The translations under genes were made by a program, and so were the position numbers. Below the pieces are notes generated by a model. That model saw only the letters and a list, made by a program, of their open reading frames with translations, had not been told where the DNA came from and did not search any database. From Straminergon stramineum (taxonomy: Eukaryota > Streptophyta > Bryopsida > Hypnales > Calliergonaceae), in assembly GCA_963920665.1 (NCBI GenBank), contig OY987267.1:6572001-6636000 (forward strand): a stretch of 64,000 nucleotides of DNA. The letters are read 5' to 3'. This document shows, piece by piece, positions 1 through 12,668 of the stretch. The number at the start of each line of letters is the position of its first letter. Positions within the stretch are counted from its first letter, which is position 1.

Positions 1-310
1 AAGTTAGGGAGTCGATGAGGGGTTAAAGTGCCAAAATATGGCTATAAGGAGTATTTTTAGAGGAGAATGAGTGACCTTTTACATGTTTTCAAGGGAACTC
101 ATCCCCCCTCATTTCCTATGTGGTAAGCTTATCATTTGGAATTTTTATTCTAATATTCCAATTTTTGACTTTCTACATTGGACCCAAACTCTAACTTTTA
201 GAAAAAGATTTCAAATTACAGAAAGATTGTGCCATTGGCTTTAAAAGACTATTTTTAAATTTTAGGAGTTTACATATCTTTTTCTATTGCAAAAAACTCA
301 TCAAAAGCTA
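1..310 (-). repeat. R1 repeat fragment, inverted
   Basis: This segment matches, in the same orientation, the middle of the minus-strand R1 copy near 11440-11645. Shared landmarks are the ATTGGCTTTAAAAGACTATTTTTA-like stretch and the following run ending near CAAAAGCTAGTACC. It is cut by the window edge on the left and by the next R1 copy on the right. No coding content is visible. Confidence 0.5.
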
Positions 311-1909
311 GTACCAACTTATGAGCTCTCAATTTGTCGCTTGGAACTTATAGTTTTGTTTTGTTTTTCACTTTTCGCAGTTTAGTAGGTAATTAGGTGT
401 AAAAAGCCCCCAAAAGAGCCTAAGGCCAAAATAGGTTGTAACATACCAAATTGGGTATTTGACCTCTTTTAGGGTTTTAGGTCTAGTTATCCCTTAAATG
501 TCTACCTATACATAGGTTAGAACCACAAACTGTGGAAGTTAGTGAATTTGAATGTAGTCACCTAATTATGCTCCATCTTGCTAAATAGTAGCTCCACTAG
601 TTAAGAGTTGTGTTGAGAGAAGTCATGTGAGGTCTTTACGTTGGTCTTTGTTTTCCTATTCCATTGTTGAAACCGTAGAGTACAATTGTCAGTATTGTAG
701 GAGTTACAATACCAAGACTGGCTTATGGAGGAATCTACAAGTCCCGAGCGTGGATTTGGGGTCTAGACTCTAGAGTGTGCTAGGGGATCGGAAGCGAAAT
801 CCCCTTACCAAGATTCCTTTGTATACAGAAAATTCTCCATTTTCCACATAATAAGCAGAGGATAGGATTTATCTTCACCGTCCCTAGAGATGCAAAGTAA
901 GAATATGAAATTGCACGCCCATTGTGGGACTCTCTAAGAGATACCACAAGAAGTCTTGGAATTTTCTAACTTGTAGAAATATTCTTTCTAGACGGTCAAC
1001 CACCGAAACCCTTTACAAGAAATTTGTGGAAATTTCTCGGAGGGTGGTGAAATCTCACTAAAAATTAGATTAGATTCTTTTATGTTAGTAAGGCTCCCCG
1101 ACAAGTTTCGTCACATTTCGATAGCAGAAGGTGCCCGAACGGAAATATCCCCTCCAAATTTAACGACGTGGTAGTGCGGGCGAGGATTTAACCAGCGTCT
1201 CAGGAGCGTACGAGTTCAAAACGGAGTCAATGAAAGGTCTTTCTTTACCCCCTTGGACCTTCCTAATCACCTTGGCTAATCATCTTGCTCAAAAAAGGCA
1301 ACACCGACAAGCTAGATTTTAAAGTTTTTTTTGACAAGGGATGGCACTAGGTTTCGATGGGGTTTTTGTAGAGGAAAAGGGAGAGGGGAATTCCCTGGTA
1401 TAGAAAACGGCCTTCTAGAGCCAACAGCACAATCTATTTGCCAATCGGAGTTAAACTCCAAAAGTTACGAATGGATAGCACAAAACTAAAGAAGTCAACG
1501 TGCAATTAAAGCCCTAGATCTTGGAGAATTGAAATTAGGACTTTTCCATGTTTGGAAATGAGGTTCTTGATACGTGTGAGATAGGGGCTTAGTTGTCAAC
1601 AACCCCACACGTGGAAAAATTCTGACGCAATCCAAGGATTGTCAACATCTTACGTAGGTTTGAATCTTATAAGAAATGTAGATTTGTTTAGGGTTTTTAG
1701 ACTTGGGAACAAGGTCCTCAATACGTATGAGATGGGGGCTTAGTTGTCAATACCCTCGCACGTGGGGAAATTCCAATACAATCCAAGGATAGTCAACATT
1801 TTACATAGGGTCAAATGTTGTAAGAAATCTAGATTTTTAGAGTTTCTATCTTTGGAAATGGAGTTCCTTAACTTGTAAACTTTGAAGGGAGAAAGAGTGC
1901 CCATCTTCC

Positions 1910-1918
1910 TATAAAAGG
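1910..1918 (+). promoter_or_regulatory. TATA box in R1 copy A
   Basis: TATAAAAGG is followed by a CT-rich leader. The same box sits at the equivalent place in three other R1 copies (11398-11406 minus, 36198-36206, 38306-38314). Confidence 0.5.
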
Positions 1919-2109
1919 AGGCGCCCTTCTCTTCTCAAACACCCCCATTTTACATACCATTTGTACTTGGGTCCGTTGGAGTGCACTTGTTGGAACTTTT
2001 GGCATTTTGGCCCAAAACTTTGGTGGTGTTGATTTTTTTGTTGCTCTCTTGCCTCTTCTTACTAGTCTTTGCTCTCTCTTGCTCTCTTTTGGTGGTCTTT
2101 TGAAGTCAG

Positions 2110-2530
2110 TTGAAGAAGTTTTAGTTGGAACAAAATTCTCATAGTCTCATTCTCTTAGTATCATTTGGAGAAGTTTTGGTTGGAACAAAGCTCTCTTTTG
2201 TTAGTTCTTGCTTTCTCTTGATAGTTTCTTGCTCTCTTTGGGTAGTCTTTGCTCTCTTTTAATAGTTCTTATTCTCTCTTGGTAGTTTTTTGCCCTCTCT
2301 TAGTAGTCTTTGCTCTCTTTTGGTAGTTCTTGCACTCCTTTATTTAGTTTTGTTGTAAGTGATAGGGGTCTCTTTGTATCATTTTGAGAGGTTTTGGTTG
2401 GAACAAAACTCTCATGGTCTAGTTCTGTCAAGTATCATTTTGAGAGGTTTTGGTTAGAACAAAATTCTCACAGTCTAGTTTTGTCAGTATCATTTGGAGA
2501 GGTTTTGGTGGGAACAAAATTCTCATAGTC
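2110..2530 (+). repeat. Tandem ~60 bp repeat inside R1 copy A
   Basis: The phrase GAGAGGTTTTGGTTGGAACA and close variants recur at ~60 bp spacing between about 2380 and 2510, with looser copies from 2110. Other R1 copies have a different tandem repeat (63-70 bp) downstream of their TATA box. Confidence 0.6.
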
Positions 2531-2540
2531 CAGCTATAAA

Positions 2541-2766
2541 TTAGTCTATTGGTTGTGTCTCAAAGTAGGAGGTCAACCCCCGCGTATGGCAAAGCTTTGA
2601 ATTCAAATCTTCGACACTTAGGACACTTAGGACACGTAGAAAGATCTATTGCTTGGAAGGCACAATGGACCGATGTTAGGCACCCATTAGAATTCATTTC
2701 ATCTCTAAATACAAGAACTTGATTGTACTCATATGTTTGCCAAAGGTGGGCAAATATCCACTCACA
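2541..2766 (+). repeat. R2 fragment (3' end only)
   Basis: About 165 bases before 2766 match the terminal part of R2: ATTGCTTGGAAGGCAC, then CAAAGGTGGGCAAATATCCA, ending CACTCACA. It is the end of a truncated right half lying between R1 copy A and a fuller R2 copy. Confidence 0.55.
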
Positions 2767-4375
2767 CAAGGACAACCTCTAGCATCAACATGGGGCATTA
2801 GCAACCCAAAGAGGGTATCGGGGCCCAAAGTAGGTACTGTAGCTCCATCAGTAGTCCTAGAAGGGAGCCCAACAATCCAAGATGGCACCAATAGCTTATC
2901 CAGATATCAATAGCTCCAACGGATTGGAAGTCCAGTAGGGAGAGAGCCTAGCAGGGCAGGGGTCAAGCATTCAGGGAGTCTAACGTTGTGGGAGTCCAAG
3001 AAAAACAAGGGAAGTAGAAAAAAAAATAGAAGATAGGAAGTAGGATAGAATAGAAGGGGAATAGAGGGAAAAAATAGGTAGGAAGTAGGATAGAATAGAA
3101 TGAGGGTAGAGTGAACATAGAAGTTAGAAGTAGGATAGTAGAACCAACTACAAGGGAAGTAGTCATAGGAAAACAACCTCACAAACTTGTTCTGTCCTTC
3201 AAACCATCTTCCAATGCCACAACAACAATACAAGTGAAGGAGGAAGAAAGAAGAGACTTATTAGGGAGACTAGAAAGTGTCTCCCCCTATTAGAAATAGC
3301 TTGATGAGCATAGGCATTGATTAGGAGGTAGCGGTCATTAATCCTAAGCTAGTGGGGTTAGAGCAATGAAGTAGGCTAATGGCCATTAATCACTCGGTTT
3401 AGGATTAAGAAATAGGTGGCCAGTCAACTACCTCGCTTCATGAGGAATGAGGATAGGGTAGAAGGAGTGGAAAGAAAAGGAAGAAGAGGAATAGGAAAGA
3501 AATGATGGAGAGTTAGACTCTCCAACTATATTCACCTCCGACTTATGAAATTCATCCAAGCATTCATCCAACTCTATGAAGGTGACATGGCGGTGAGGGA
3601 CGTGTTGAAAGGAAGTCTTGGGCACCTAGAAGAGGAACCCTAGGCCGAGGTATGATACTAACACTTCTTTCCCCATCTTAGCTTACTTACTTCCATGATT
3701 ATAAAATAGGTCCGAGACCTAGGGGTGGGTAGCACCCTTGGAACCAAGATTCAGGTCAGATACAACTTTAGAACCATAGAGTAGACGTTGAGGGAGTTTT
3801 GGGAGTATAAAATACGTCCCAAACCGACTCATAACGAGGAAGTTATGAGCGAATGAAGTTTGGGATCCAAAATGGATGAAGTCAGGTGAATTTCATCCGT
3901 CCAAGACCAAACTTGGAACTTGCATACTAGTTAATAGGTAAGGAGTAGTTTCCAAAAATCAAGGTCGTTCGAGTTAGGGAGAGGGTCCGAAAGGATGGAT
4001 GAAGTTTAGGAAGCCTCTTCAAGGGCTAAACTTCATCCGGGCGTAGCTCCTTGTAGGAACATCCAATTTTCGAGCGTCTTAGGTTTTTGGAAATGGCATG
4101 AACTGATTTTCATATTCGTGGTAGTAGATTTAGATCACTTTTAGTTCTACTAGGAAGCCATAGCGGTCAAGGGATCAAGGTAGTAGCTCTACACTTAGGC
4201 TAGATTGGGGGTACATGGTGAATTATAGAACTTAGGAGGCTTAGAAAAGATCCATTACTTGAAAGGCATAGTGGGCTAACTTTAGGCACCTATTAGAATA
4301 GAATTTAGCCCCCCCAATCACAAGAACCTAATTATGCTCGTATATTTGTCAAGGGTGGGTAAATATCTGCTCACA
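2767..4375 (+). repeat. R2 LTR-like repeat, copy I
   Basis: This right-half copy ends with AAGGGTGGGTAAATATCTGC then TCACA at 4375. It contains the R2 hairpin at 3997-4038 and the CTTGAAAGGCA landmark near 4260. The A/G-rich stretch 2990-3130 looks like a degenerate simple repeat. Open frames here are short and show no recognisable domain. Confidence 0.55.
3997..4038. other. Conserved R2 hairpin, copy I
   Basis: A 13-bp stem GGATGAAGTTTAG / CTAAACTTCATCC encloses a 16-nt loop. It is the longest version of a hairpin found in all five R2 copies. Confidence 0.7.
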
Positions 4376-6677
4376 ACTGTCCATTGAAAAAAAATTCAAG
4401 ATCCTAAAGAACATTGAGTTGAATCTGGATGTTTCCCTAGTCAGTCATCATATGATATGTAATGTGACACTGAAACCCTAATGTGATGCAGTAAAGGTGG
4501 TGAAACAAAAAATAAGACAAAAAAGAACATCTACTAGAGAGTAACGTTAGTATAGAATTTTTTTTCAAACAAAGTAGATAATTAGTGCTTTGTGGAGTTG
4601 AGAATTAGAACTACATTGTAGTGACCACAGTGAAGTTGAAAAAGACTAGGTATTCCCAACATGCATCCTATAAGTGCAGGAGGAGGTCCCATTGTGACTT
4701 GCATTGCCAAGTCAGATGTCTCCATCACCCGATAATAGAAATCAACATTAAATATCCTCCTTTAATAATTGAATATTTCCCTGGGAGGGCATGATTGTGG
4801 TTCTATACTATACAAGACAAAACAAAAATGAGTTGTAACCAACAAAAAATGTGCTAATTTTTGTCCTCTTTTTTGGTAGTGCAAAGCAAATGACTCATCT
4901 ATGAGGTGTTGTTACCAATCACGCACTGACACTTTGAAGGAAATAAGTGAGAGAATTGAAAAGAAGTGCATTTCAAACAATAATAGGGATAGAAGAGGTA
5001 GCAAGGAGTGTAATAAACAAGCATGCAAGTAGGTTGGTTTGAGTAGGTGACTATAAATAGATGACATTAAAGTCCCTTCACAGAAATAATAAGACCCCTA
5101 GGAACCTAAAGAACAGAATGACATGGACAAGGTCAAGCCTTTCATGTGGAGGAGAAAGGTGTATGGATTCTTGGAATGGTAAGTGGGACCCCCTTGGGGT
5201 GGTTCTAATACGCTTCCCTTATGCAATCTCAACCATTGATTTCCATTGAGATTGGGTGTGCAGTTCAAGAGGCTCTAACTAGGGGCCCTTTGGATGAATT
5301 GACTTTGTTCATCAACCTAAGGGATAGTAACCAGTAATATTGATTCTAAAATAGTAAAAGAAATTGCAATGAATTTGTACTACTCACTTTTGTTGAATGA
5401 ATTCAAATAGACATATTCTATTGACTTTTTAAAATTTCCATTTTTCATTGAATGAATCGTTGTTGTAATCACTGTTTTCTATCATGATGCCTACATTGGC
5501 TTTTTGCATCAAGATGTCCATTTACATCAATTGGGACACATCCTAATGTGTCAAGATTAGCGTTAGCCAAAAAAAAAATTTAGATGGCTTATCAATCGGT
5601 TGAACAACATGTCTATCCATAAGAAAGACATTCCATCCAATTGGCAAACATACAGTGTCCAACAGATTGATATGTTGTCAAAAAAATCATTTTCCATTGA
5701 ATTGATTAATAATTGTGTAATAATGAAGTGATTAATTCAACATTTTGGTGATGTTTGGGTGATATGAATTATATCATGTTGTCATGGCCAAAGTGAAATT
5801 AGAACTTTTGGAATTCTCCAAGAAGAAGAAAATGAATGTTGACATTGATAATAGAAGTGTTAATTCTAGTTAAAGTGAATCCTTTTCAATATGTCATAGG
5901 GCTCTCTAACTTTACTTTATTTCAATTTCAATGATTCTCCATAAGAAAAAAAGTTGAGAAGTGCTCTGGATTGCTATTGTTGATTCTAACCACTATTTTA
6001 TATTGATTTTGTAGGTTGGAGAGTAATCCTTATTTCAGATTCTAGAAGTGATTGTTCCAACTGTCATCTTTTGCTAAGAGTCTTTGGACTATGGAAAGAC
6101 TACAATAGGTGTTAAAATAGGGCTCTAGTAGAAACAATCAAAATTATATTGTCCACATTGGTATCTAGACTAGCTCATATTATATGCTCATTTCAATTCA
6201 TATTTTGTTTTTTTGGATTGAGCCAACTTACCTACTTCTCAATTTCAACATGGGTAGTCAACATAATTTTGCACCACTAGGAGTTCTTCAACTTGGCAAA
6301 AACATTCAAAAAATGAGGGGTGGAATAATATTGTCTTATGAATTGCAGTCTGTTGCCTTTGCGAATATGATTGAAAGGCTACATCTAAATGCTAATAAAG
6401 AAGCTTGAATATTTTTTATGCCTTAGGAAGTAAAATTGATCAATAAAGGGTATCCCTTGTATGACACTACAAGAAAAATAGAAAATGGGACTCTAATCAA
6501 CAGAAAATCAATGCATTTATGTTGATTATGACAATTTTGTCTTGGAATATGTTGATTTGGCAATCCTCTAAAAAACAATCAATATAATTATATTGATTTG
6601 ACAAAAAAAATTGCTCAATTGATTCAGCAATCCTCTAATGAACCTCAAAGTAGAATTTCAAACCTCATTTTGGCATA
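4376..6677. other. Gene-free AT-rich stretch
   Basis: I see no gene here. Positions 4862-4975 are a diverged copy of 21500-21611 (shared GAGGTGTTGTTACCAATCA and TGAAGGAAAT). A lone CACTACAAGAAAAATAG at 6465 looks like the left end of a CACTA-type element with no matching right end before the R2 copy at 6678. The short open frames (for example 6184-6408) resemble no family I know. Confidence 0.4.
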
Positions 6678-7012
6678 TGTGAGCACCAATTTACCCACCT
6701 TTGGTAAACCGCAAACACAACCAGGTTCTAGGTTTTGGCTAAATGAATCCTACCCTTGAGTGTCTAAGCATAGGCCATTGTGCTTTCTAAGCAATGAATC
6801 TTTTTACTAAGTGCCTAGAGTGACTCCCAACTATGCAAGATTCTCTTGATTGATGTCCCATCCTTTGGCCGACCAAATGGATGGTCTACTCTATGTTTTG
6901 GATGGACCCACATTAGGGCAAAACTAACTTAAGAAACCTCTAGTTCATCTTTTTCCATTTCTAAAAACATAAAACTCGACCCTATCCGACCTTCCTAGCC
7001 AAAGTTATGAGT

Positions 7013-7053
7013 AGATGAAGTTTAACCGCTGTTTAGTTCCTCAAACTTCATCT
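7013..7053. other. Conserved R2 hairpin, copy F
   Basis: AGATGAAGTTT pairs with AAACTTCATCT around a 19-nt loop. The outer pair is A-T here but G-C in the other copies, so both sides changed together. Confidence 0.7.
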
Positions 7054-8169
7054 ATCAATTGAGTCTAGTTCCCTAATTCAAAAAGGTTTGAAATTTTTAG
7101 GGATGAGTCAAAAGACTTTCCCTTGCCTAGATCTGGAGTTTGTCCCTAATTGGGGCTTCCCACAAAATTCTCATCCAAGCCTTACCTAAACTTCATTTGC
7201 TAATTTCTCCTAATCTATAATTCGGAATTAACTTTTCCCTTCTGCCCTAGACCCTAGTTGATAGCCTCTTCCTAATCTCCTTAATTCGTTGTCACTCCCT
7301 AGGTCTAACTATTCTTCATCTAATTCAACCCTAACCTTCATCTGGTGATAACTTCCTTGTTTTTTATCTGATTTGGGCATGCCTTAGGGTTTTGGAAAGC
7401 TACGGTATTCCTCTTTAAGTTCCTATCCTAAGAATAGACCTGACCTATAGTCCTAAGGGTCTGACCTAGGAGTAGGCCTCAGCCAGAGTTATTAATTACT
7501 ACTTAGGGACCTTGGAAGAGTTGGGAAGGGTTTAACTCATACCTCCAAACTTGAATCATTGACCACGCCCACCGGAAGCTCTCCCTCCTCCGCCATAAAC
7601 TCCCGTGCCGTGATACAACAAACCACCATTCTAATCATAAGATAATTTAGTACAAGAGTTTATTCTTTAGCTTTATCTTATCTCTTTCCTTCTTCCTTCT
7701 TTTCTTTCCATACCATTCCTCCTATATACGATGGTGGCCCACCTACACTTGGTTTCACCTATGAAGCTAATCTTACGTACCCGTCATGCCATCCTCCTAG
7801 GTTGAACTACCTCTTATGTCTTATGTCTTACACTTAATCTTGTGTAATTTACCTAATTTTAATCTCATGGCCCTAATGGGACATGGGGATTCCCCTCCTA
7901 TCTTCTCTCTCTCCCCCAACTCTCCCTCCAAATAGTCCCTCACTCTTGTCACTCCATCATTCCTCCAATTGCTTGGGAAATTTTGTGGAGATGGGGAGTT
8001 GGCTTCCCCACTCTAAAGTCAATTGTGGGTGAGTGTGAATTTGTTGGCCTTCTTCCTTCTCTACCCATGGATTCCCTCCCCTTCCCTTTTCTTGATTTTC
8101 CTCTTAGTTCTTACACTGGACTAGTTGTTGGTTACTGCCCTTGATGGTCTTTTCCTTGGCCAAACCTCT

Positions 8170-8520
8170 ATCAAGCAACTACAGCCCCTCTCAATGACTT
8201 GAGCACCTACCCGACATTGGCAGCCCACCCCATGACTAGAGAACCCACTCGACACCCTAAAGAGTCCGACCCGATGACTTGGGACCCTAGCCAACCACTT
8301 TAGGACCCCACTCGGCGACTCTAGGACCCTACCTGATTACTGGAGAACCCACCCAACGCCCTAGACAGCCCACCTCGTGACTAGAGAACCCACCCTGCCC
8401 TAGAGAGCCCCTCGTCACTAGGGAACCCTCCTTGACGATCATGGGACCCTATCCGATTACTAGATACCCTACCTGGTGACTTGAGGGACCTTGCCGGCAG
8501 CTGGTACCCCTACCCCTAGT
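8170..8520. repeat. Degenerate GC-rich minisatellite in R2 copy F
   Basis: Variants of GACTAGAGAACCCACCC followed by a GACGCCCTA-like piece recur about every 30 bases. R2 copies G and H carry tandem repeats at the same place with different units. Confidence 0.6.
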
Positions 8521-8892
8521 AACTGATTGGGGTAGGGTGCTGGACTACTTTTCCTATTTGTGAGTGCCAAATTACCCACCTTTGGTAATTCGCGAATACA
8601 ACCAAGTTTTGGGTTTCGGCTAAGTGACTCCTACTTTGGGGTGTTTAAGTGTGGTCCATTGTGCCTTCCAAGCAATGAATCTTTTTACTAAGTACCTAAG
8701 TGACCCCAAATTTGCAAGATTCACTTAATCTATTTCCAATGTTTTAGCCGACCAAATGATGGCCTACTGTATGATCTGGATGGAACCTATGCCAGGGAAG
8801 AACTAATCTTAGAAACATCTATTTCGTCTTGTGCCATTTCTAAAAACATAAAACTCAATCCTATCCGACCTTCCTAGCCAAAGTTATAGGTG

Positions 8893-8933
8893 GATGAAGT
8901 TTGACCGCTTCTTAGTTCTTCAAACTTCATCCA
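8893..8933. other. Conserved R2 hairpin, copy G
   Basis: GGATGAAGTTT pairs with AAACTTCATCC around the 19-nt loop GACCGCTTCTTAGTTCTTC. Confidence 0.7.
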
Positions 8934-10079
8934 TCGATTTCACCTAGCTCCCCAATTCATAAAGATCCTAAATTTTGAGGGATAGGTCTAAAGAATTTCT
9001 TCTACCTAGATCCAGAGTTGGGCCCTGATCGGAGACTCCTACAAAGTTTTCATCCAAGCCTTACCTAAACTTCATCTACTCATTTCTGCTGACCTATACT
9101 TCGGGATTAACTTTTCTTTCCAGCCCTGGACCCTAGTTGGTAGCCTCCTCCTAACCTACTTATTTCTCTATCAAATTTAGAGTTTAGTTGTTCTTCATCC
9201 AACTTGGCCCTAAACTTCATCCGGTGATAACTTTCTCAATTTTGGCCAGATTGGGGTGTGCCTTAGGATTTTGGAAAGCCACGGCCTTCTTCTTTATGCT
9301 TATGCCCCTAGAAATGACCTGACCTACGGTCCTAAGGGTCTGACCTAGGGGTAGGCCTCGGCCCAAGCTACTAAATTCTAGTTAGAGCCCTAGGGAAAGT
9401 TTGGAGAGGCTTAACTCATACCTCGAAATTTGAGTCGTTGATTGCGCCTCCGGAAGCTCTACCTCCTCCACCATGAACTCCAACGCCATGAGACAACGAA
9501 CCACGGTTTTAAGCATAAAATAAATTGGTGCAAGGATTTAATTGTTGATTTTTAGCCTATTTCTTTCCTCCTCCCTTCTTTTCCTTCCTCCCACACTCTA
9601 AGGTGGCCCAACTACCCTCCGCTCCTACCTACCAAGCCAGTCTCAAGGACATGTCATACCATCCTCCAAGGTTGAGCTACTTCTTAAGTCCTACGCTTTA
9701 TGTCCTCTACTTACGTATCACACTTAATCTCATGGTGATCACCTAATTCTAATCTAAGGGCTTAAGTAAGCTTCAAGGATTTCCCCTCCTATCTTATCTA
9801 CTTCCACTCCTAACCTTCAAATTGTCCTCCCTCTTGTCACGTTTTCATTCTTTTGTCCAGTTGCTCATTGCCTTAATGGTGGTTTACTAGAGACAAGGAG
9901 TTGGATTCCCTGCCTTGACGGTTTGCTTAGCGTGGTTGGATGTGTTGTAGGCCTCCTCTTGTCCTCCCTTAGTCACTGGTCCGTCCTCTCCTTTTCTCTC
10001 ACCTTGAACAACCTTTTCTTCCTCCCCTCCCTCACTCCTGGACAACTCTATTTTCTCTCCTGCCCTCAATTCTAGATAG

Positions 10080-10440
10080 CCTTTTTTTCCTCTCCACCTT
10101 CAATCCCACACCCCCATGACTCCAACCCCAGTATTGCACCTCGACCCCCAGAAACAACCTCCGTAACCCCAATCCCCAGTATCGCACCGCGACCCCTCAA
10201 TAACGACCTTGTGACCCCAATCCCAAATATCGCACCCCGACTCCCCAGTGACCCCATTATTGCACCCAACCCTCAGTTATGACCCCTGTAACCCCAATAT
10301 CGTACCCGACCTCCAATAACACCCCTCGTAAGCCTAGTATCGCACCTTGAACCTCTAGTAACGACCCCCGTAACCTCAACCGTGACCTCGCCTTCCTGAC
10401 TCCCGACAATCCCTAACACCGCTGGTACCTGGCCTCACCC
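10080..10440. repeat. GC-rich minisatellite in R2 copy G
   Basis: Variants of CCCCAGTATCGCACC alternating with AACGACCCCCGTAACC repeat roughly every 40 bases. The unit differs from that in copy F although the position is equivalent. Confidence 0.65.
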
Positions 10441-10569
10441 CACCCAATGCCCGGCCTTGGCCCCTTGGGTATCAAGGTTTTGGTGGCTAGGGGGGTAGCG
10501 CTGGACTGGTTGCTGGACTGGCTCTAGTGTCACAGATTTTTTGTGAATTCTAGAAGGGTTGGGCGCATG

Positions 10570-12668
10570 CCATGCCTTATGAATTGTGGTTGTAAACTAG
10601 GTTTGTGGGGTAGCACCCTTACTCGATTTCTCCCTAACTGCTCTCGACCCCCAACTTTGACTCCTACTCCTACTTTTTGAGGCTTAAACTTTGGTTTGTT
10701 CCCAACAAGTTTTGGGAACTAAACATTGTGGGGAAAGGGACCACGTGGTCTCACAATTTTTCCATGAAGTGGTTTTAATGCAACACTAAGACTTTTTTTC
10801 CCAAGGGGTTCAAAGCTTTGTTGTCGTCCCCCTTTTTAACACACCACTAAGAATTTTTATTCTATGGGGGTTCAAAGCTTCTCCGTATAGGCGTAACCCA
10901 CTACCCTCATACCCTCGAGTCTCTCAACAAGGAATAACATGTCATTGTTAAGGACAAGGACAAAAGACAAGGAAAGGGCCTTGGACATTCAAGGGCTAGT
11001 GACACAAGTTAGTAACCTCAATGACTTGAACTAAAGGCCCCCCAAAACGACATCACCAATCATATGGGGGGTTACTCTAGGGTTGAAAGTACACAACAAA
11101 ACAAAGAGAGTGACCAACCATGGCTCTCAAAGATAAGCACACACGACTTCTAGCAACATAGTGAGCTAGCAAAAGCTTCCAAGTTCAAACTTGGAGGAGT
11201 TAGTACCATGCTCGATCAAAAGAAAAGGCAAGGGACTCACAAAGACCTTGCAAGCTCTAAAAACAATAACAATGGCCAAAAGTGCCCAAAAAACACCATT
11301 GCAAGGCTTGTGGCTAAAATGCCACAATTCCAACATAAATTGGACCCAACGGATCCAATTACACAAAAAAGGGGTGGTGAGAGAGGAGAAGGGGTGCCCT
11401 TTTATACTCTTCCCTGGGCACCCACCTCTCCTCGTTCCATCTAAGTTAACCTTATCTTCTTGGATTTTTATCCCAAACTCAAGGTTTTCATCCTATGTTG
11501 GTCTACTAAAATAACTTTTGGAGATTAACTCCAAATCACAAACGGATTGCACCATTGGCTTTAGAAGGCCATTTTTAGTCAATGAGAACCCCCTTCCTCC
11601 CTTTCTATCTTCAAAATCGCAACAAAACCTAGCGCCTCCTTAACACCAAAACCGGAAAAAATCCCAAATTTTGTGGGGTTGACTTTTCTAGCAAAGTAAA
11701 TAGCCTAGGCTCCTAAGTAAGTATGGGGGAGTGAAAAAAGACCTATCTTGGGCCCCATTCCACTTTTGTATGCTCTTGCTCCATTGGTCAAACCCGCCGT
11801 GGACTTTAAATTCCATTAATTGTTGGAAAAGTTGGTAGGTTCGGGTACTTTTGATTATCGGAATGTTGTGAAACTTGTCAGGGAAGCTTATTAACATAGA
11901 AGAAGCTATCATAATTTTTAGTGGGAATTTACCGCCACTTGGGGAATTTTTAGGAATTTCCCATCGCAGGTTTGGATAGTTGACCGTTCGGAAAGACATC
12001 TTCTAACTATCAGGAAATTCCAAAACTTTTTGTGGAATCTGCCATGGGATCCCAAGACACATGTGTAGACTTGTAATTTTACTCTACACATTGGCCTAGG
12101 GGGGACAAATTCCACCCCTTCGTTTAATTATCGGTAGTCGGGGAATCTTCCACACCAAGGGGAATCTTGGTGAATTGACTTCGTCATTGGTTCTCGAGCA
12201 TGGTTTTAACCCCACATCACCATCCTTGGACTTGAGATTCCTCCACGGTCCCGTCTTGGTATTTTTGACATCTGCAAGATAACAATTGGGGTTTCAGTCT
12301 TTCATCAATGAGATGGGGAAACTAGAACCTATCTTTGGGAACCGATTCCCATGCCCTACCAAGGTTCTCTAAAAAAATTCTAGCCTAGAGATGTCCCTTT
12401 CATGTGGGGCTTTGAGCCTGATACGCCCATCACTCATAATTGATCGATTTGCCATGATTAGTTGGATTCTAACCTATTTACAACTCATGGTTGGCCTATT
12501 CTAGCTATAATATTCTAAAACTAGACCAAATACTATATTGGAATGTGACACTCTTATTTTGGTTCTACACTCTTTTGGGGGCTTTTTGTATATAAATATG
12601 CATTATAAAATGACAAAGTACGAAGAAAAAAAAAGAATGAGCCTCTAGTGATGAATTAGGGGCTCATA
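10570..12668 (-). repeat. R1 LTR-like repeat, copy C
   Basis: Read in reverse from 12668 it opens TATGAGCCCCTAATTCATCA and then follows the R1 order: core ATCATAATTTTTAGTGGGA (plus-strand reading) near 11910, TATA box at 11398-11406, then a two-fold ~70 bp tandem repeat near 10770-10890. About 2.1 kb long. The open frames at 11191-11514 and 11688-12115 do not resemble proteins and lie in repeat sequence. Confidence 0.6.
11398..11406 (-). promoter_or_regulatory. TATA box in R1 copy C
   Basis: CCTTTTATA on the plus strand reads TATAAAAGG on the minus strand and leads into a GGGCACCCCTTCTCC leader, as in R1 copy B at 38306. Confidence 0.5.

Larger units (their letters stand above)
320..2540 (+). 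repeat. R1 LTR-like repeat, copy A
   Basis: The copy opens with TATGAGCTCTCAATTTGTCG, a variant of the R1 start TGTGAGCCCCCAATTTGTCA. It carries the R1 core AATCTCACTAAAAATTAGA near 1050-1070 and a TATAAAAGG box at 1910, followed by a pyrimidine-rich leader. The same order of landmarks recurs near 34894, 37041 and, inverted, near 12668 and 14261. TG-type start, internal TATA box and repetition suggest the left half of a long LTR; that class is inferred, since no protein or primer site is attached. Confidence 0.55.
6678..8558 (-). repeat. R2 LTR-like repeat, copy F
   Basis: Read on the plus strand it opens TGTGAGCACCAATTTACCCA, the reverse of the R2 end. It includes the hairpin at 7013-7053 and the AAGCAATGAATCTTTTTACT landmark. 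It abuts the next R2 copy at 8559 with no sequence between them. Confidence 0.6.
8559..10569 (-). repeat. R2 LTR-like repeat, copy G
   Basis: It opens TGTGAGTGCCAAATTACCCA on the plus strand and runs parallel to copy F: the TTCCAAGCAATGAATC landmark, a hairpin at 8893-8933, and a GC-rich tandem repeat near the far end. The 10569 boundary is set by comparison with the R1 copy that follows and is approximate. Confidence 0.6.

Noticed and set aside
2907..3293. Frames at 2907-3233 (minus) and 3111-3293 (plus)
   Set aside because: They lie in an A/G-rich simple repeat inside R2 and have low-complexity products.
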